Shown piece by piece: positions 9,451-18,428 of a stretch of DNA of 64,000 nucleotides. The notes beneath the pieces are model-generated. The model saw only the letters and a list, made by a program, of their open reading frames with translations. It was not told the DNA's origin and ran no database searches. The stretch is taken from positions 4,894,054 through 4,958,053 of the forward strand of contig NZ_LT599032.1 in assembly GCF_900079725.1 (NCBI RefSeq), written 5' to 3'. This stretch comes from an uncultured Dysgonomonas sp. Lineage in GTDB: Bacteria > Bacteroidota > Bacteroidia > Bacteroidales > Dysgonomonadaceae. Positions within the stretch are counted from its first letter, which is position 1; every line of letters starts with the position of its first letter. The position numbers and the translations under genes were made by a program.

Positions 9451-10389
9451 TTATAATTCCGGGTCTACTGGTATTTGTCCCCATTCGGGAATACTTATTT
9501 CGACAGAGGCCTCTTTATATTCAACCAGTATAGGTACTACAGCCTCTTCTATACCTTCTACTGTTATATTATTCTCTCTCATAAAATCTTTGAGATTGAT
9601 TGCAGTAAGAGTGCTGCCGTCGGAACTTTTCTTAATCTTTATTTCTATCGGATTATCATCTTTGAAACGGGGTGTATAAAATGTTATAGCAGCGACTGTT
9701 TCTCCTGATATGTATTCAAAAGCAGTTGTATTAAGATAGCGCACAGCATTGCCGAAAGTTTGCATCTCGAAATTATATCCACTGGTAACTCCGTTCATCT
9801 CTACTATTGGCGGGAGTAGGTTTCCTTGAGGGTTTTTATCTACAAGTCCTTTCACATAGACCTGTACTTTTACGAATGCATTATGAAAATCCAGTATCCG
9901 TTCTATTACAGTCTCGGATACCGTTATAGCTTTTAATGACGGGGATAATATGGTGTGATCCAGGGCATAATACAATGTGTCGCCATTTGTTGCAGTAGTT
10001 CCGCTCCTGAGGGCAGTATGAGATACAAAAGCATCTTTCATCATGCTGTTTGTACTTAATGGACTGATAAATGTTTTTTCGGAAGCGTTTCCCCAGCAGA
10101 CAATCCGGTAACTACCCGGATCAAGGTCCAGTGTAATTCCAGCAAAAGAGGTCAACGCGGCTAGGTCTGCACTCTGAGTCATCACATACTGTCCGTCATC
10201 TTTGAAGACGAATACATCCACTCTTTTTATCTTTTCGATAAAAAGTTCTTCGGGTTCATCGCTTACATAACGGAACTTCAGTATAAAATTATTTTCAATA
10301 TCGACAGGGCATTCACCGGAACTATCATCGACGCACCCGCTGAATATCAGAACGATAAATAATACGATAAATAAATGGAACACTCTCAT
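9451..10389 (-). CDS. Mfa2/FimB-like pilus anchor lipoprotein
   Basis: This 312-residue lipoprotein has a short signal with lipobox FSGC at residues 16-19. The segment IKRVDVFVFKDDGQYV followed by LDPGSYRIVCWGNASEK is typical of the FimB/Mfa2 family, which is attached to the outer membrane and caps or anchors the type V pilus and limits its length. The length is close to the usual ~300 residues. Its place directly after the major subunit gene mirrors the mfa1-mfa2 order of Porphyromonas gingivalis. A hairpin separates it from the major subunit gene, which may lower its expression relative to the stalk protein. The family call is quite sure; the anchor role is by family. Confidence 0.82.
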   Translation of the reverse strand: MRVFHLFIVLFIVLIFSGCVDDSSGECPVDIENNFILKFRYVSDEPEELFIEKIKRVDVFVFKDDGQYVMTQSADLAALTSFAGITLDLDPGSYRIVCWGNASEKTFISPLSTNSMMKDAFVSHTALRSGTTATNGDTLYYALDHTILSPSLKAITVSETVIERILDFHNAFVKVQVYVKGLVDKNPQGNLLPPIVEMNGVTSGYNFEMQTFGNAVRYLNTTAFEYISGETVAAITFYTPRFKDDNPIEIKIKKSSDGSTLTAINLKDFMRENNITVEGIEEAVVPILVEYKEASVEISIPEWGQIPVDPEL

Positions 10390-10485
10390 ATGTTAAGCCT
10401 TTAGATTCTAACTAAACCGCATCCCTTTGTGATACATCTGGTTTTATATCCGTTCTCTGTATTTGGCGGATTTTGTATAGCGACC

Positions 10486-10518
10486 CTTCGGGGAAAGTAT
10501 AATTGGTTTTCCCCGAAG
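10486..10518 (-). other. Hairpin between major fimbrillin and downstream genes
   Basis: An 11-bp perfect stem, CTTCGGGGAAA at 10486-10496 and TTTCCCCGAAG at 10508-10518, has an 11-nt loop. No T-run follows on either strand. On the minus transcript it lies about 15 nt after the major subunit stop codon. It could act as an RNA-stabilising 3' end or a partial terminator that keeps stalk subunit mRNA more abundant than anchor mRNA; that role is inference. Confidence 0.55.
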
Positions 10519-10532
10519 AATGCTGTATCAAT

Positions 10533-11651
10533 TTAAAGTTCAGGTGTAACACCTACTACTGTCCAGGAAACCAGATTGACTGTTACTTCTATATCTATCA
10601 GGCTCAAATTTGGTATTGGAGACAGGTCGGTATCATTGAATGTCAATGCTCCTGCTGCAATCTTGTATATCTTCCCCGATTCAATACTTGTCAGAGAAGC
10701 TCCACCGGAAACGGCTTTGAACCCTTTGACTGTGATAAACTGCGGAGCAGTATAAATAGATCCATCACTTGTTACGATATCACTCAGGCGTATGATTATA
10801 CGAGGAACTGCACTTCCTGTAGATGAGGCAAATAAATTATATGCCCATACTGTACCCGTACCTGCAGGCTTAGCCACTTTTGTAGAGGCAGAGAGTGCCG
10901 GATCGTAGAAATCATAGATGGCAGGTTTCAGTCCGGCCGGATATTCACTGGTTTCATCATTAAATGCTGCCGCCACGGCTCCGTTTTCCACGAAATCGGT
11001 ACCGGTCACACTTCCTTTTACTAAAGCCTGTGAAAAATAATTATCGATGAAAATACCATCTACTTTAAAATCTGTAATAACACCGTTGGAAGTAATATCC
11101 GTCAGTTCGATACGTGCCACAGTAGGCTTAAGGTCAACCTCACAGGTATAGGCTGTAGCTGGTGATACGGGATCTACCAGTAGACCGCTTCCGTACAGGT
11201 TTACGTCTTCAATATCATCTTGCGATTCCACTTGCAATGCAACTTCTTGTACTGTAGAAATGTTGCCTGAAGTAGGAAGACCGGAAGTATTGCCTATAAC
11301 ATAGACCATCTCTGTATTTCCGGGCAGATTGGTTATTGATGCTCCGTTATGAGCTTCTGTCATATTAATATTCGTAGCACTTGTAGTGGAAGAGGTTAAT
11401 GTATAATGCTTTAATATGGCACCTGACGCATTTACGAAATATAAATCTCCCGACTGAAGGACTACATCGGTTCCATTACTCACAGGAGTACTTACTGAAT
11501 GAGGTGTGACAGTACTCTTGCCAAGTTTGAGAAACACACTTTTGGGGTTTGCATTATCTACGGGTTCTGTATCCTCACTGTTAGAGCAACCGCTAAAGCC
11601 AAGTAATAGGACTATGGCTAATAATGCCAGATAGCTGAATTTTTTTTTCAT
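10533..11651 (-). CDS. Major fimbrillin (Mfa1/FimA-type pilus stalk subunit)
   Basis: This 372-residue protein has a lipoprotein signal (MKKKFSYLALLAIVLLLGFSGC). The rest is rich in Ser, Thr and Val with beta-strand patterning: LQSGDLYFVNASGAILKHYT, TNLPGNTEMVYVIGN and a C-terminal LIDIEVTVNLVSWTVV strand. This pattern and length fit the fimbrillin family of type V pili, where a lipidated precursor is trimmed at the surface and polymerises by strand exchange. It is placed after the DUF3575 and DUF3868 genes and before the anchor gene, as in known Bacteroidales pilus loci. I cannot point to a convincing Arg processing site, so the maturation protease is open. Stalk role is inferred mainly from position and size. 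Confidence 0.75.
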   Translation of the reverse strand: MKKKFSYLALLAIVLLLGFSGCSNSEDTEPVDNANPKSVFLKLGKSTVTPHSVSTPVSNGTDVVLQSGDLYFVNASGAILKHYTLTSSTTSATNINMTEAHNGASITNLPGNTEMVYVIGNTSGLPTSGNISTVQEVALQVESQDDIEDVNLYGSGLLVDPVSPATAYTCEVDLKPTVARIELTDITSNGVITDFKVDGIFIDNYFSQALVKGSVTGTDFVENGAVAAAFNDETSEYPAGLKPAIYDFYDPALSASTKVAKPAGTGTVWAYNLFASSTGSAVPRIIIRLSDIVTSDGSIYTAPQFITVKGFKAVSGGASLTSIESGKIYKIAAGALTFNDTDLSPIPNLSLIDIEVTVNLVSWTVVGVTPEL

Positions 11652-11738
11652 ACGCTGTTGGTTTTTTAAATTGATTCAATGTGATTGATTTGACTTATAA
11701 ATGAATTATTTACCTTTAAATATCTCAGTAAAGCTTTT

Positions 11739-13166
11739 TTATTTTTTACGCTGTAATTCCCTTTTATTATATACAGCCTGTTCGTTACCAGAGGAAATGG
11801 CTTTGTCGAAACAACGGATTGCTTCTTCCCGATTACCTTCCAACATATAGATTATGCCCATGTTATTGTACAATAGGTTGCTTGAGGCAGCCTGCTCCAA
11901 AAGGCGTCTCGCAGCATCTAAGTCTCTGTTTTTAATCAAGACTGCAGCGGCATTGTTGATCGCTGCCGTATCGTCGGGAAAGTAAAAAGGAATAGTTTCT
12001 GTGAACAATCGATTATATTCGGGGCTGGTCTCTCCATAGCTCATAGCCAGATTGTAAAGCTCTGTATGAGATAAATTTTCAGGATTACTTTTTTCCAATA
12101 TTTTGATTTCATCCCCATTATAATCCTTGATAGAATAACAGATTTGATATTCTACACGTCTTAGCTGTGGAAACAACTCCTTTTGTATTATATGATATGG
12201 TTTTCCGCTATCTAGTTGTTTCAATGCAGTCTCACGTTCATCATCTCTTTCTATGGACATGATATTCAGAATATCTTCCTTGTTAATCAATTCTTTAGAT
12301 TCTATAAGCGCAGTCAGTCCGGTCCAGTCTTCTGGGGTTGTATCTGTTTTCAATAAGCTATCCGGAATGTTAAACATTGATCTTATATGATTTTTCAGAG
12401 CCAATGCTCTTTTCTGGGCTAAAGTTTCATTTACACCATATCTACCTTCCGGAGAAGCATAGCCATGTATATATACTGCTTCCAGAGAAATATTTTTATT
12501 ATTAACCAGATCGCGCAATATTCTTTCCATTTCGGATATCCCTGTATCGTTGTTTCTGTATGTAGGAAGTATATCAGAATGTCCTATCTTAAAAAATACA
12601 GAATTACTTTTCTGCACACAATGATGCTTATTCTCTTTTTTAGGCGTGATAAAGCTAACTTGGGGTGAAATTATATATGTTTTCTGACTTGCCTGAATAA
12701 CAGGACTTACCGTAATATCTGATGTAAGTGTATGTTTGCCCCTGTAGTGTAGAGATTCTAGCTTTACAAGTATACGGGCAGAATCGACTTTTTGCAGATA
12801 GGGTATTTGTACATTGAAGTATATTGCAGAATCATTTTGTAATTCAGGATTAATAATGTAGGATGGTAATTCTCTTTTATAGTTGTTGGCCCATCGCCGG
12901 AGTATTTGTTGTTTATTCTTCCCGGCAATGATTACAGGTTCTAAAGGGTAGTGGTTGTCTCTCATCATTAATACGGGGCTAATATATATTGCTTGACTAT
13001 TGATTATGGAATCCGGGTTCGGATTTATCCGGTAGCTCACCTGTAAACTGTCGTTTATCTCCCTGATTGTGAGGTTTCTCAGATAAGTGTTTTGACCAAT
13101 ATTATATAAAGGCGTAAATTGTAAAAGGATTACAAACAGAATGGTATAATATTTTGTCCGATTCAT
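11739..13166 (-). CDS. DUF3868/OmpA-like protein with C-terminal TPR, pilus locus
   Basis: This 475-residue exported protein begins with a signal peptide (MNRTKYYTILFVILLQFTPLYNIG). The N-terminal part (YLRNLTIREINDSLQVSYRI, INSQAIYISPVLM) matches DUF3868, a family found with Bacteroidales pili. Residues about 190-275 form an OmpA-C-like domain: FFKIGHSDILPTYRNN, then VYIHGYASPEGRYGVNE and LAQKRALALKNHI. The last ~100 residues hold tetratricopeptide-like helices (NMGIIYMLEGNREEAIRCFD). It may tie the pilus base to peptidoglycan or help assembly in the outer membrane; that role is inferred. It lies 19 bp downstream of the DUF3575 gene in one operon. Confidence 0.8.
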   Translation of the reverse strand: MNRTKYYTILFVILLQFTPLYNIGQNTYLRNLTIREINDSLQVSYRINPNPDSIINSQAIYISPVLMMRDNHYPLEPVIIAGKNKQQILRRWANNYKRELPSYIINPELQNDSAIYFNVQIPYLQKVDSARILVKLESLHYRGKHTLTSDITVSPVIQASQKTYIISPQVSFITPKKENKHHCVQKSNSVFFKIGHSDILPTYRNNDTGISEMERILRDLVNNKNISLEAVYIHGYASPEGRYGVNETLAQKRALALKNHIRSMFNIPDSLLKTDTTPEDWTGLTALIESKELINKEDILNIMSIERDDERETALKQLDSGKPYHIIQKELFPQLRRVEYQICYSIKDYNGDEIKILEKSNPENLSHTELYNLAMSYGETSPEYNRLFTETIPFYFPDDTAAINNAAAVLIKNRDLDAARRLLEQAASSNLLYNNMGIIYMLEGNREEAIRCFDKAISSGNEQAVYNKRELQRKK

Positions 13167-13185
13167 AATATTATTTGATATGTTA

Positions 13186-13791
13186 TTATTTAAGAATGTA
13201 AATAAGTGAGAGGCCAGCTTTGGTTGGGCCCAAATAATTTTTATTTCCGGTACCTAGCTCCCGTCCGCATTTTTCACATTCATATCGTGTGTAATCGAAA
13301 TACACATATCCTATACCGAGGGTTGCCTCTAGATTCCAACGGGGAGAAAGAATCCACTGATAGCCATAAGATATGCCAAAACCGTAAGCATCACCCTGAT
13401 AACGGTAGTCTTTTAATGCTCCGAAAGGTAAATTCCCTGCATTGTAGTGGCTATAAAGAAGGTGGGCACCTATAAAATGAGAGTTTAACGGTTCGTTAAT
13501 CCAATAGCGTAACTCCGGCTGTATAAGGACATGCTTGAATTTCCTGTTGTTTGAGAATGTCCAGGGATTGTAATTGAACGATATATCCAAACTCAGATAT
13601 TCCGATAAGCGATATTCAACGCCCACATTCAAGGTTGTTGTCAGATCATAAATCAGATTGGATTTGAGCCCCAGTAGAGGCATTGCCTCCTTGCCAGATG
13701 GTAATCCGTTTTTTTTAGATATAGTTTGGCCATTGCCTGGCAAAAACATCCCACAGATAAACAGTGTGAGAAATATTATTCTTTTGGTCAT
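13186..13791 (-). CDS. DUF3575 outer-membrane beta-barrel protein, first gene of pilus operon
   Basis: This 201-residue protein has a signal peptide (MTKRIIFLTLFICGMFLPGNGQ) and then alternating amphipathic strands: LKSNLIYDLTTTLNVGVEYR, LSLDISFNYNPWTF, LIQPELRYWIN, YGFGISYGYQWIL and NLEATLGIGYVYFDY. It ends in LSLIYILK. The pattern fits DUF3575, an eight-stranded-barrel-like family that regularly precedes DUF3868 proteins in Bacteroidales pilus clusters. It contains a CxxC-like pair (CEKCG) near residue 175. As the promoter-proximal gene it probably marks the start of the operon running to 3323. Molecular role is unknown. Confidence 0.8.
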   Translation of the reverse strand: MTKRIIFLTLFICGMFLPGNGQTISKKNGLPSGKEAMPLLGLKSNLIYDLTTTLNVGVEYRLSEYLSLDISFNYNPWTFSNNRKFKHVLIQPELRYWINEPLNSHFIGAHLLYSHYNAGNLPFGALKDYRYQGDAYGFGISYGYQWILSPRWNLEATLGIGYVYFDYTRYECEKCGRELGTGNKNYLGPTKAGLSLIYILK

Positions 13792-14192
13792 CGGATATTA
13801 TTGAGTAGTTGTTTTATTGATTTTATAAAATCAATTTGACTTAGAGTATTTGTTATTTGTACAATTGTCTTCTTATGTTATTATAAAGTCTTTATTTATA
13901 AATTTTCGGATAGTATACTCTCTTTAAGGATGAGTTAACACAAGCTTTATTTTTTTTATTCAGAGGGCTTTATTAGCTATGTGTATTCATACATAGCAGA
14001 ATATGTTTTTCTTATTTTTTATTCTTTTCTGTTAAATTTGCCTGATTAATTTTTTTTGTCTTAGTATAAATGAAGGTAAAATCTCTCTATTATTATGTAT
14101 TAACAAGTCTTAAAATGTTGTCTTCTGGTTTCTGATTCACAAAAATAAATTTTAGATAATTAAGAAATATCATATATTTTTTCCTTTTTTTG
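13792..14192. other. Non-coding region upstream of pilus operon
   Basis: About 400 bp of very AT-rich DNA separate the pilus operon from the AraC-family gene, which points toward it. It must hold the pilus promoter and the end of the AraC transcript. A small stem, GCTATGT / ACATAGC at 13976-13997, is visible. I see no convincing TAnnTTTG box at a usual distance from 13791, and no terminal inverted repeats that would suggest an invertible promoter. Confidence 0.4.
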
Positions 14193-15062
14193 TTACTTTT
14201 TTTCCTTTTTTATCATATCCTCATCAGTTCTTATTTGTTTACGTATATATCCGGGGGCTAAACCGAATTTTGATTTGCAGAATTTATGGAAGTGAGACAG
14301 GGACGAAAACCCATGATCAAAACTAATTTGTTTTATACTTTTCCTGCTCCGGCGTATTTCATGATAGATTTCTGCAGCCTTGCGTAATGTAATCCAGTGA
14401 GATGCCGGTACTCCGAAGGTTTTACGGAAGTGTTTTTCGAAACCAGAACGGCTATAGCAGGACAAACCGGCCAGTTCATTGATAGATTTTACCTTTCTGT
14501 AGTTCTGATATATGAAATCGGAAAAATCCTTATCTCGTGAGGCTAAATTTTTAAAAAAGAGACTTCTTTCTCCGTGAGTATAACAAATAGACATCAGGTA
14601 GAAAAGCTCCCTTGTCTTTATGCAAATATATAAAGTATGGTCCTTAAAGTTCATGTTAAGGAACCATCTTAATGAATCGACATAAGCTGAGATAATCGGG
14701 GTAAACTCCAGAATAGTCAATTTATTTTCTGATAATTGGGATTGGTTGAGGTCAGAATGATTACAGCGGCTTAGGATTAAGCCTGGTTTCAGACATATGA
14801 CAGATACTCCTTCTATGGTATTTATCAGGCAACGCGTACCTATAGATATGAATATCATTTGACCCGAGCTGAGACTTTCGTCGGTATATCCGGGCAGCGA
14901 ACATCTCAGACTACCATTAATTACCAGTAGGATCTTATTCTCTCTGGCTATAAATTCAAAGTCTTGTTCTTCTTTCAGATTCCATACATCAAGAGATACA
15001 GAAATTTCATCAATATCTTTAATATACATTTCAGATGTAAGATCTGGTGTTTTAGTTTTCAT
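14193..15062 (-). CDS. AraC-family transcription regulator upstream of pilus operon
   Basis: This 289-residue regulator has an N-terminal cupin-like sensing region (ENKILLVINGSLRCSLPGYT, LSSGQMIFISIGTRC) and a C-terminal double helix-turn-helix: SINELAGLSCYSRSGFEKHF, then IKQISFDHGFSSLSHFHKFC and the closing KSKFGLAPGYIRKQ. The HTH covers roughly residues 180-280. It is transcribed toward the pilus operon, which makes it a reasonable candidate for controlling pilus expression, though no operator is recognisable between them. It ends in a lysine-rich tail. The family call is certain and the target inferred from position only. Confidence 0.85.
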   Translation of the reverse strand: MKTKTPDLTSEMYIKDIDEISVSLDVWNLKEEQDFEFIARENKILLVINGSLRCSLPGYTDESLSSGQMIFISIGTRCLINTIEGVSVICLKPGLILSRCNHSDLNQSQLSENKLTILEFTPIISAYVDSLRWFLNMNFKDHTLYICIKTRELFYLMSICYTHGERSLFFKNLASRDKDFSDFIYQNYRKVKSINELAGLSCYSRSGFEKHFRKTFGVPASHWITLRKAAEIYHEIRRSRKSIKQISFDHGFSSLSHFHKFCKSKFGLAPGYIRKQIRTDEDMIKKEKK

Positions 15063-15428
15063 TGGTATAAGGATATTAAGTTAATTAAGGTACGTGAATA
15101 ATAATACTCAATAAACTTTCAACCAATAATCATTTTTTATGTTCACTTATAGTGAATAATTTTATATTTATATACTATTTTTCAGTCCCGATATACTTAT
15201 ATGTAGCCCTGTTAACTGGAAAAAGGATGGGCGTACGATAGAGATCCCTGAAGCATTTGAGTTAATTACCTGTTATATGATTCGTTTAATAATCAAATAT
15301 TTACTATTTTTATTGGAAATTAAACAAAGCTACCAGCCTTAATGTGAAAGTTTATGTAGAAATAAATTATACTCCTGAATTTCTGAAAATTGTTTGGACA
15401 GAACATCTATAAATCGAATCCGGAAAAT
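15063..15428. other. Divergent promoter region
   Basis: This AT-rich stretch separates the minus-strand AraC gene from the plus-strand secreted protein gene and should carry both promoters. No clear -7/-33 pair, repeat or hairpin stands out. A TTG-initiated extension of the downstream frame from 15390 is open, but has no advantage over the ATG at 15429, which directly begins a signal peptide. Confidence 0.35.
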
Positions 15429-17258
15429 ATGAGAATCAAAGTATATTATCTTCCACTTTTATTACTTCTATTGATGAATAGCAATTTAATAGCTCAACAG
15501 CGAACATATTATATAGAGGATGGCTTCCTGCTTGCCAATCTGGAGGATAATACCAATATATATCTGATAGAGGTTACATGTGAAGATATTCAATCAATCA
15601 AAGATGCTGAATCGGCTCAATATGTGCAATTTTCATATCGTTATAAGTCTGTTCATGGAGCTTCTGAAAAATATCGAGATATCAAAGCCGAATTGATAAA
15701 AGAAGCTGACGGCAGGTTTAAGATAATGGAAAAGATTATGGATGAAGTGAAAGACCATGTTTCTTTTGCAGGCTATTTCGAGGATACGACGTTATATGCA
15801 GTTAAAGTTTTTGACTATTTGCAAGAACAGATAAAAAATGATATAGACGAACCGGTTTCTATATTTCAGATTTCTGATAAGCCCCAAGTTATGTTGGGGA
15901 GCTTCATGCCTGATTTTACGATTGGAAGAATGGGAATATCCAATACATTCAATAAAATAGGTTATGAAGTGATATCCGGAGGGGTTGTCGGTACATATCA
16001 TTCATATGTGGAAATAAAGGACATTGATTATGATACTATACAATTGGCCTTTATAGGAAGTACTGTATCAATTGAGCCTAGGAACAGGAATCTTTCCGAA
16101 ATCATACCTTTAAAAAGAGATTACTCTATATGGATAAATAAAGATGTCATATATAGTCAGTCTGGAGTAACCACTGCCTTTAAGGAGTATAAACATAGGG
16201 GTAGTTACTTTTTCGAGAAAGAAGATGGGCTATACTTATATCCGGAAATGAATAATAAAATATTTCCGGAGTCGCTAAAGGTTGCTGATATTCCTTCGAC
16301 AGAGCATATTATACAAAATGTCTTTGCAGACAAGGATGGATTTTGGCATTCATACCATCCGCTAATAAATAATAATGTATCTCTTGTTCGTATTATTGAT
16401 AAAGTACGCAGACCAGCCACACCTCTTAGATTCTATAAATATGGATTTTCATATAATGGAAAGGTTTATCTGGTATGGCATCAGAATACTATTCCGATAG
16501 AAACTGATCTTGATGCCCGAAACACTCATATTGTCGACGGAGGCTTAGGAGACGGGATAAAATCATGGGTATGGAACCGGGCGATGCTAAGGTTCGATAG
16601 AGTACCATATTTTACAGATATGCATATAGCAAACACTTATTCTTTAAGCGATGATAGTACAATATATATCAATCTGCCGCCGAAGGTTAATGCTCGCATT
16701 TATGATGGACCTCTAGCCATTGTTGAAGGGAAGACTATGCTTCGAACTCCCCGTGGCTTTATCCCTGTTCAGGTTATCTTTTATGATACTGAATCAAAAT
16801 CAACAGACGCATTCGTGCCTTCAAAATTTAAAAATCTTAACAGGGAATATTATCAGTACGGAAATAAACTTTATTCTGTTTATGAGAATAAACCTATAGA
16901 CACTTTTCCAAATCCGTCAGAGGTTCGTGTATTACAAACTATAAGAAATTCCTACATTATTGATGATAATCGTTTCTACACAGGTAATTATTCAGATAGA
17001 AATGATGTAGATATAAAAAAACTTGGCGTTATTGTTGATGATTCTGGGAATCCAAGTGCATATTTGACTGATGGCAAGAAGCTGATTTATGACCTCTATA
17101 CATTGGACGGTATAGATATTAAAAGCTTGAAGATGGTTGACTCATCCATCTTGGTTGATAAGAATAATCTTTATATTATGGGACAGATTATACCTTTGAA
17201 AGAAATGTTTGTTCCTATATCAATAATAAATAAGCGTAGTATTCGTATAAAAAGATAA
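15429..17258 (+). CDS. Secreted DKNYY-like repeat protein of unknown function
   Basis: From ATG 15429 this is a 609-residue protein with a signal peptide (MRIKVYYLPLLLLLLMNSNLIAQQ). No enzyme motif is visible. It contains many short D-K/D-x-x-aromatic units: DKDGFWHSYHP, DDNRFYTGNYSD, DKNNLYIMGQ, NKDVIYSQ and YYQYGNKLYSVYENKPID. These resemble the DKNYY family of secreted repeat proteins, usually found as surface or periplasmic proteins of unknown role. The nearby genes give no clear functional link; it stands alone between two AraC genes. The family call is moderate; export is likely. Confidence 0.55.
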   Translation: MRIKVYYLPLLLLLLMNSNLIAQQRTYYIEDGFLLANLEDNTNIYLIEVTCEDIQSIKDAESAQYVQFSYRYKSVHGASEKYRDIKAELIKEADGRFKIMEKIMDEVKDHVSFAGYFEDTTLYAVKVFDYLQEQIKNDIDEPVSIFQISDKPQVMLGSFMPDFTIGRMGISNTFNKIGYEVISGGVVGTYHSYVEIKDIDYDTIQLAFIGSTVSIEPRNRNLSEIIPLKRDYSIWINKDVIYSQSGVTTAFKEYKHRGSYFFEKEDGLYLYPEMNNKIFPESLKVADIPSTEHIIQNVFADKDGFWHSYHPLINNNVSLVRIIDKVRRPATPLRFYKYGFSYNGKVYLVWHQNTIPIETDLDARNTHIVDGGLGDGIKSWVWNRAMLRFDRVPYFTDMHIANTYSLSDDSTIYINLPPKVNARIYDGPLAIVEGKTMLRTPRGFIPVQVIFYDTESKSTDAFVPSKFKNLNREYYQYGNKLYSVYENKPIDTFPNPSEVRVLQTIRNSYIIDDNRFYTGNYSDRNDVDIKKLGVIVDDSGNPSAYLTDGKKLIYDLYTLDGIDIKSLKMVDSSILVDKNNLYIMGQIIPLKEMFVPISIINKRSIRIKR

Positions 17259-17295
17259 TTATAGAATAACCTTGGCTATCTAATTGAGGTGTATT

Positions 17296-18195
17296 TTAAT
17301 TTACCAACCGATAATCGCTCGGAGAACTACCTACTATTTTTTTAAACATACGACTAAAATGATGCGGGTACTTAAACCCTAATTCGTAAGCTATTTCATT
17401 CACCGTTTTATCAGGATTGTATAGTTTGTCCTTTGCTTCTTCTATAACTTTCAATTGTATATACTCTTGTGCAGATTTACCTGTTTCTTTCTTTATTAGA
17501 TCGCCAAAATAATTAGCAGACAAATGAAGTTCATCAGCAAAGTATTGAACCGAAGGTAGACCAATCGTCTGAGGTTTATCGGATTCAAAATAATTGTTGA
17601 GTAACATTTCGAAATTACTTAATGCATCTTTATTTACATTTTCGCGGGTAATGAACTGACGATCATAGAAGCGCATGCAATGATTAAGGAAAACTTCAAT
17701 ATTAGCTGTGATTATTGATTTACTATGCTTATCAATAGAGTGTCTCAATTCCTCTCTTATCTCCTTAAAACAATTCACTATAATTTGTCTCTCTCGCTCC
17801 GACATATGCAGGGACTCATTTGCTTCGTATGAAAAAAACGAATAGTCTTTCATCTTTTGAGCGAGAGGAGTTCCCCGGAGCAAGTCCGGGTGGAAACAAA
17901 GTCCCCAACCTTTCATCCTGAACACTTCACCAGTATCGTCTTTGCCTGCCACCTGTCCCGGGGCTATAAAAACGAGAGTTCCTTCCTGATAGTCATATGT
18001 GTGACGCCCATAAATTAAATCGCCACATTTCACATCTTTCAGGAAAATGAAGTAGAACCCGTATCTTTTACGCGCATGCCTGTATTCCTTTCCTACTTTG
18101 GTAAAATCAATAGAATTGATCAAGGGATGTAATGTTTCAACTCCAAGAAATGTATTATAGTCGTGTACTGTGTCAAAATTTAATATCTCACTCAT
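17296..18195 (-). CDS. AraC-family regulator of the adjacent hydrolase/redox operon
   Basis: This 299-residue regulator has an N-terminal cupin-type domain (FYFIFLKDVKCGDLIYGRHT, EGTLVFIAPGQVAG) and a C-terminal AraC HTH pair: VQYFADELHLSANYFGDLIK, TGKSAQEYIQLKVI, VNEIAYELGFKYPHHFSRMF, then VGSSPSDYRLVN. It is divergent from the six-gene operon starting at 18429. The intergenic region holds four phased copies of a CAGTAAT-like half-site, which is the spacing expected for AraC-type dimers and strongly suggests that this protein activates that operon. A possible own -7 box, TATTTTTG, lies on the minus strand at 18227-18234. Confidence 0.87.
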   Translation of the reverse strand: MSEILNFDTVHDYNTFLGVETLHPLINSIDFTKVGKEYRHARKRYGFYFIFLKDVKCGDLIYGRHTYDYQEGTLVFIAPGQVAGKDDTGEVFRMKGWGLCFHPDLLRGTPLAQKMKDYSFFSYEANESLHMSERERQIIVNCFKEIREELRHSIDKHSKSIITANIEVFLNHCMRFYDRQFITRENVNKDALSNFEMLLNNYFESDKPQTIGLPSVQYFADELHLSANYFGDLIKKETGKSAQEYIQLKVIEEAKDKLYNPDKTVNEIAYELGFKYPHHFSRMFKKIVGSSPSDYRLVN

Positions 18196-18260
18196 AAACT
18201 CTGATTTTATTTAAAACAAAAATAAGTCTTTTAAATTGAAAAATACTTAATCATGTATCA

Positions 18261-18392
18261 AATCAGTAATAATGGTATAAGAAACCGTAATTTGTGTATG
18301 TGGTTGATATTCTACATTATGTCAATCAGTAATAATGGTAGAAGAATCAGTAATCTGTCTATTTACAAGAGAGATTATTGAACGTAAGTTTG
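18261..18392 (+). promoter_or_regulatory. AraC-type operator array and promoter of the 18429 operon
   Basis: Two ~40-bp direct repeats (18261-18300 and 18324-18363) each contain two half-sites. The core CAGTAAT, or CCGTAAT in one copy, starts at 18264, 18285, 18327 and 18348, so the steps are 21, 42 and 21 bp, all whole multiples of two helical turns. A TAAGTTTG box (TAnnTTTG) at 18385-18392 starts 37 bp after the last core. Transcription should start near 18399 and an AGGAAA ribosome-binding stretch precedes ATG 18429. Binding by the divergent AraC protein is inferred. Confidence 0.75.
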
Positions 18393-18428
18393 TAATATGA
18401 AAATTATAAACTTTTAAATAGGAAAAAT

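Noticed and set aside
13792-14192. Invertible (phase-variable) pilus promoter
   Set aside because: No pair of inverted repeats flanking a promoter-like box and no nearby invertase gene; only a single 8-bp stem was found.
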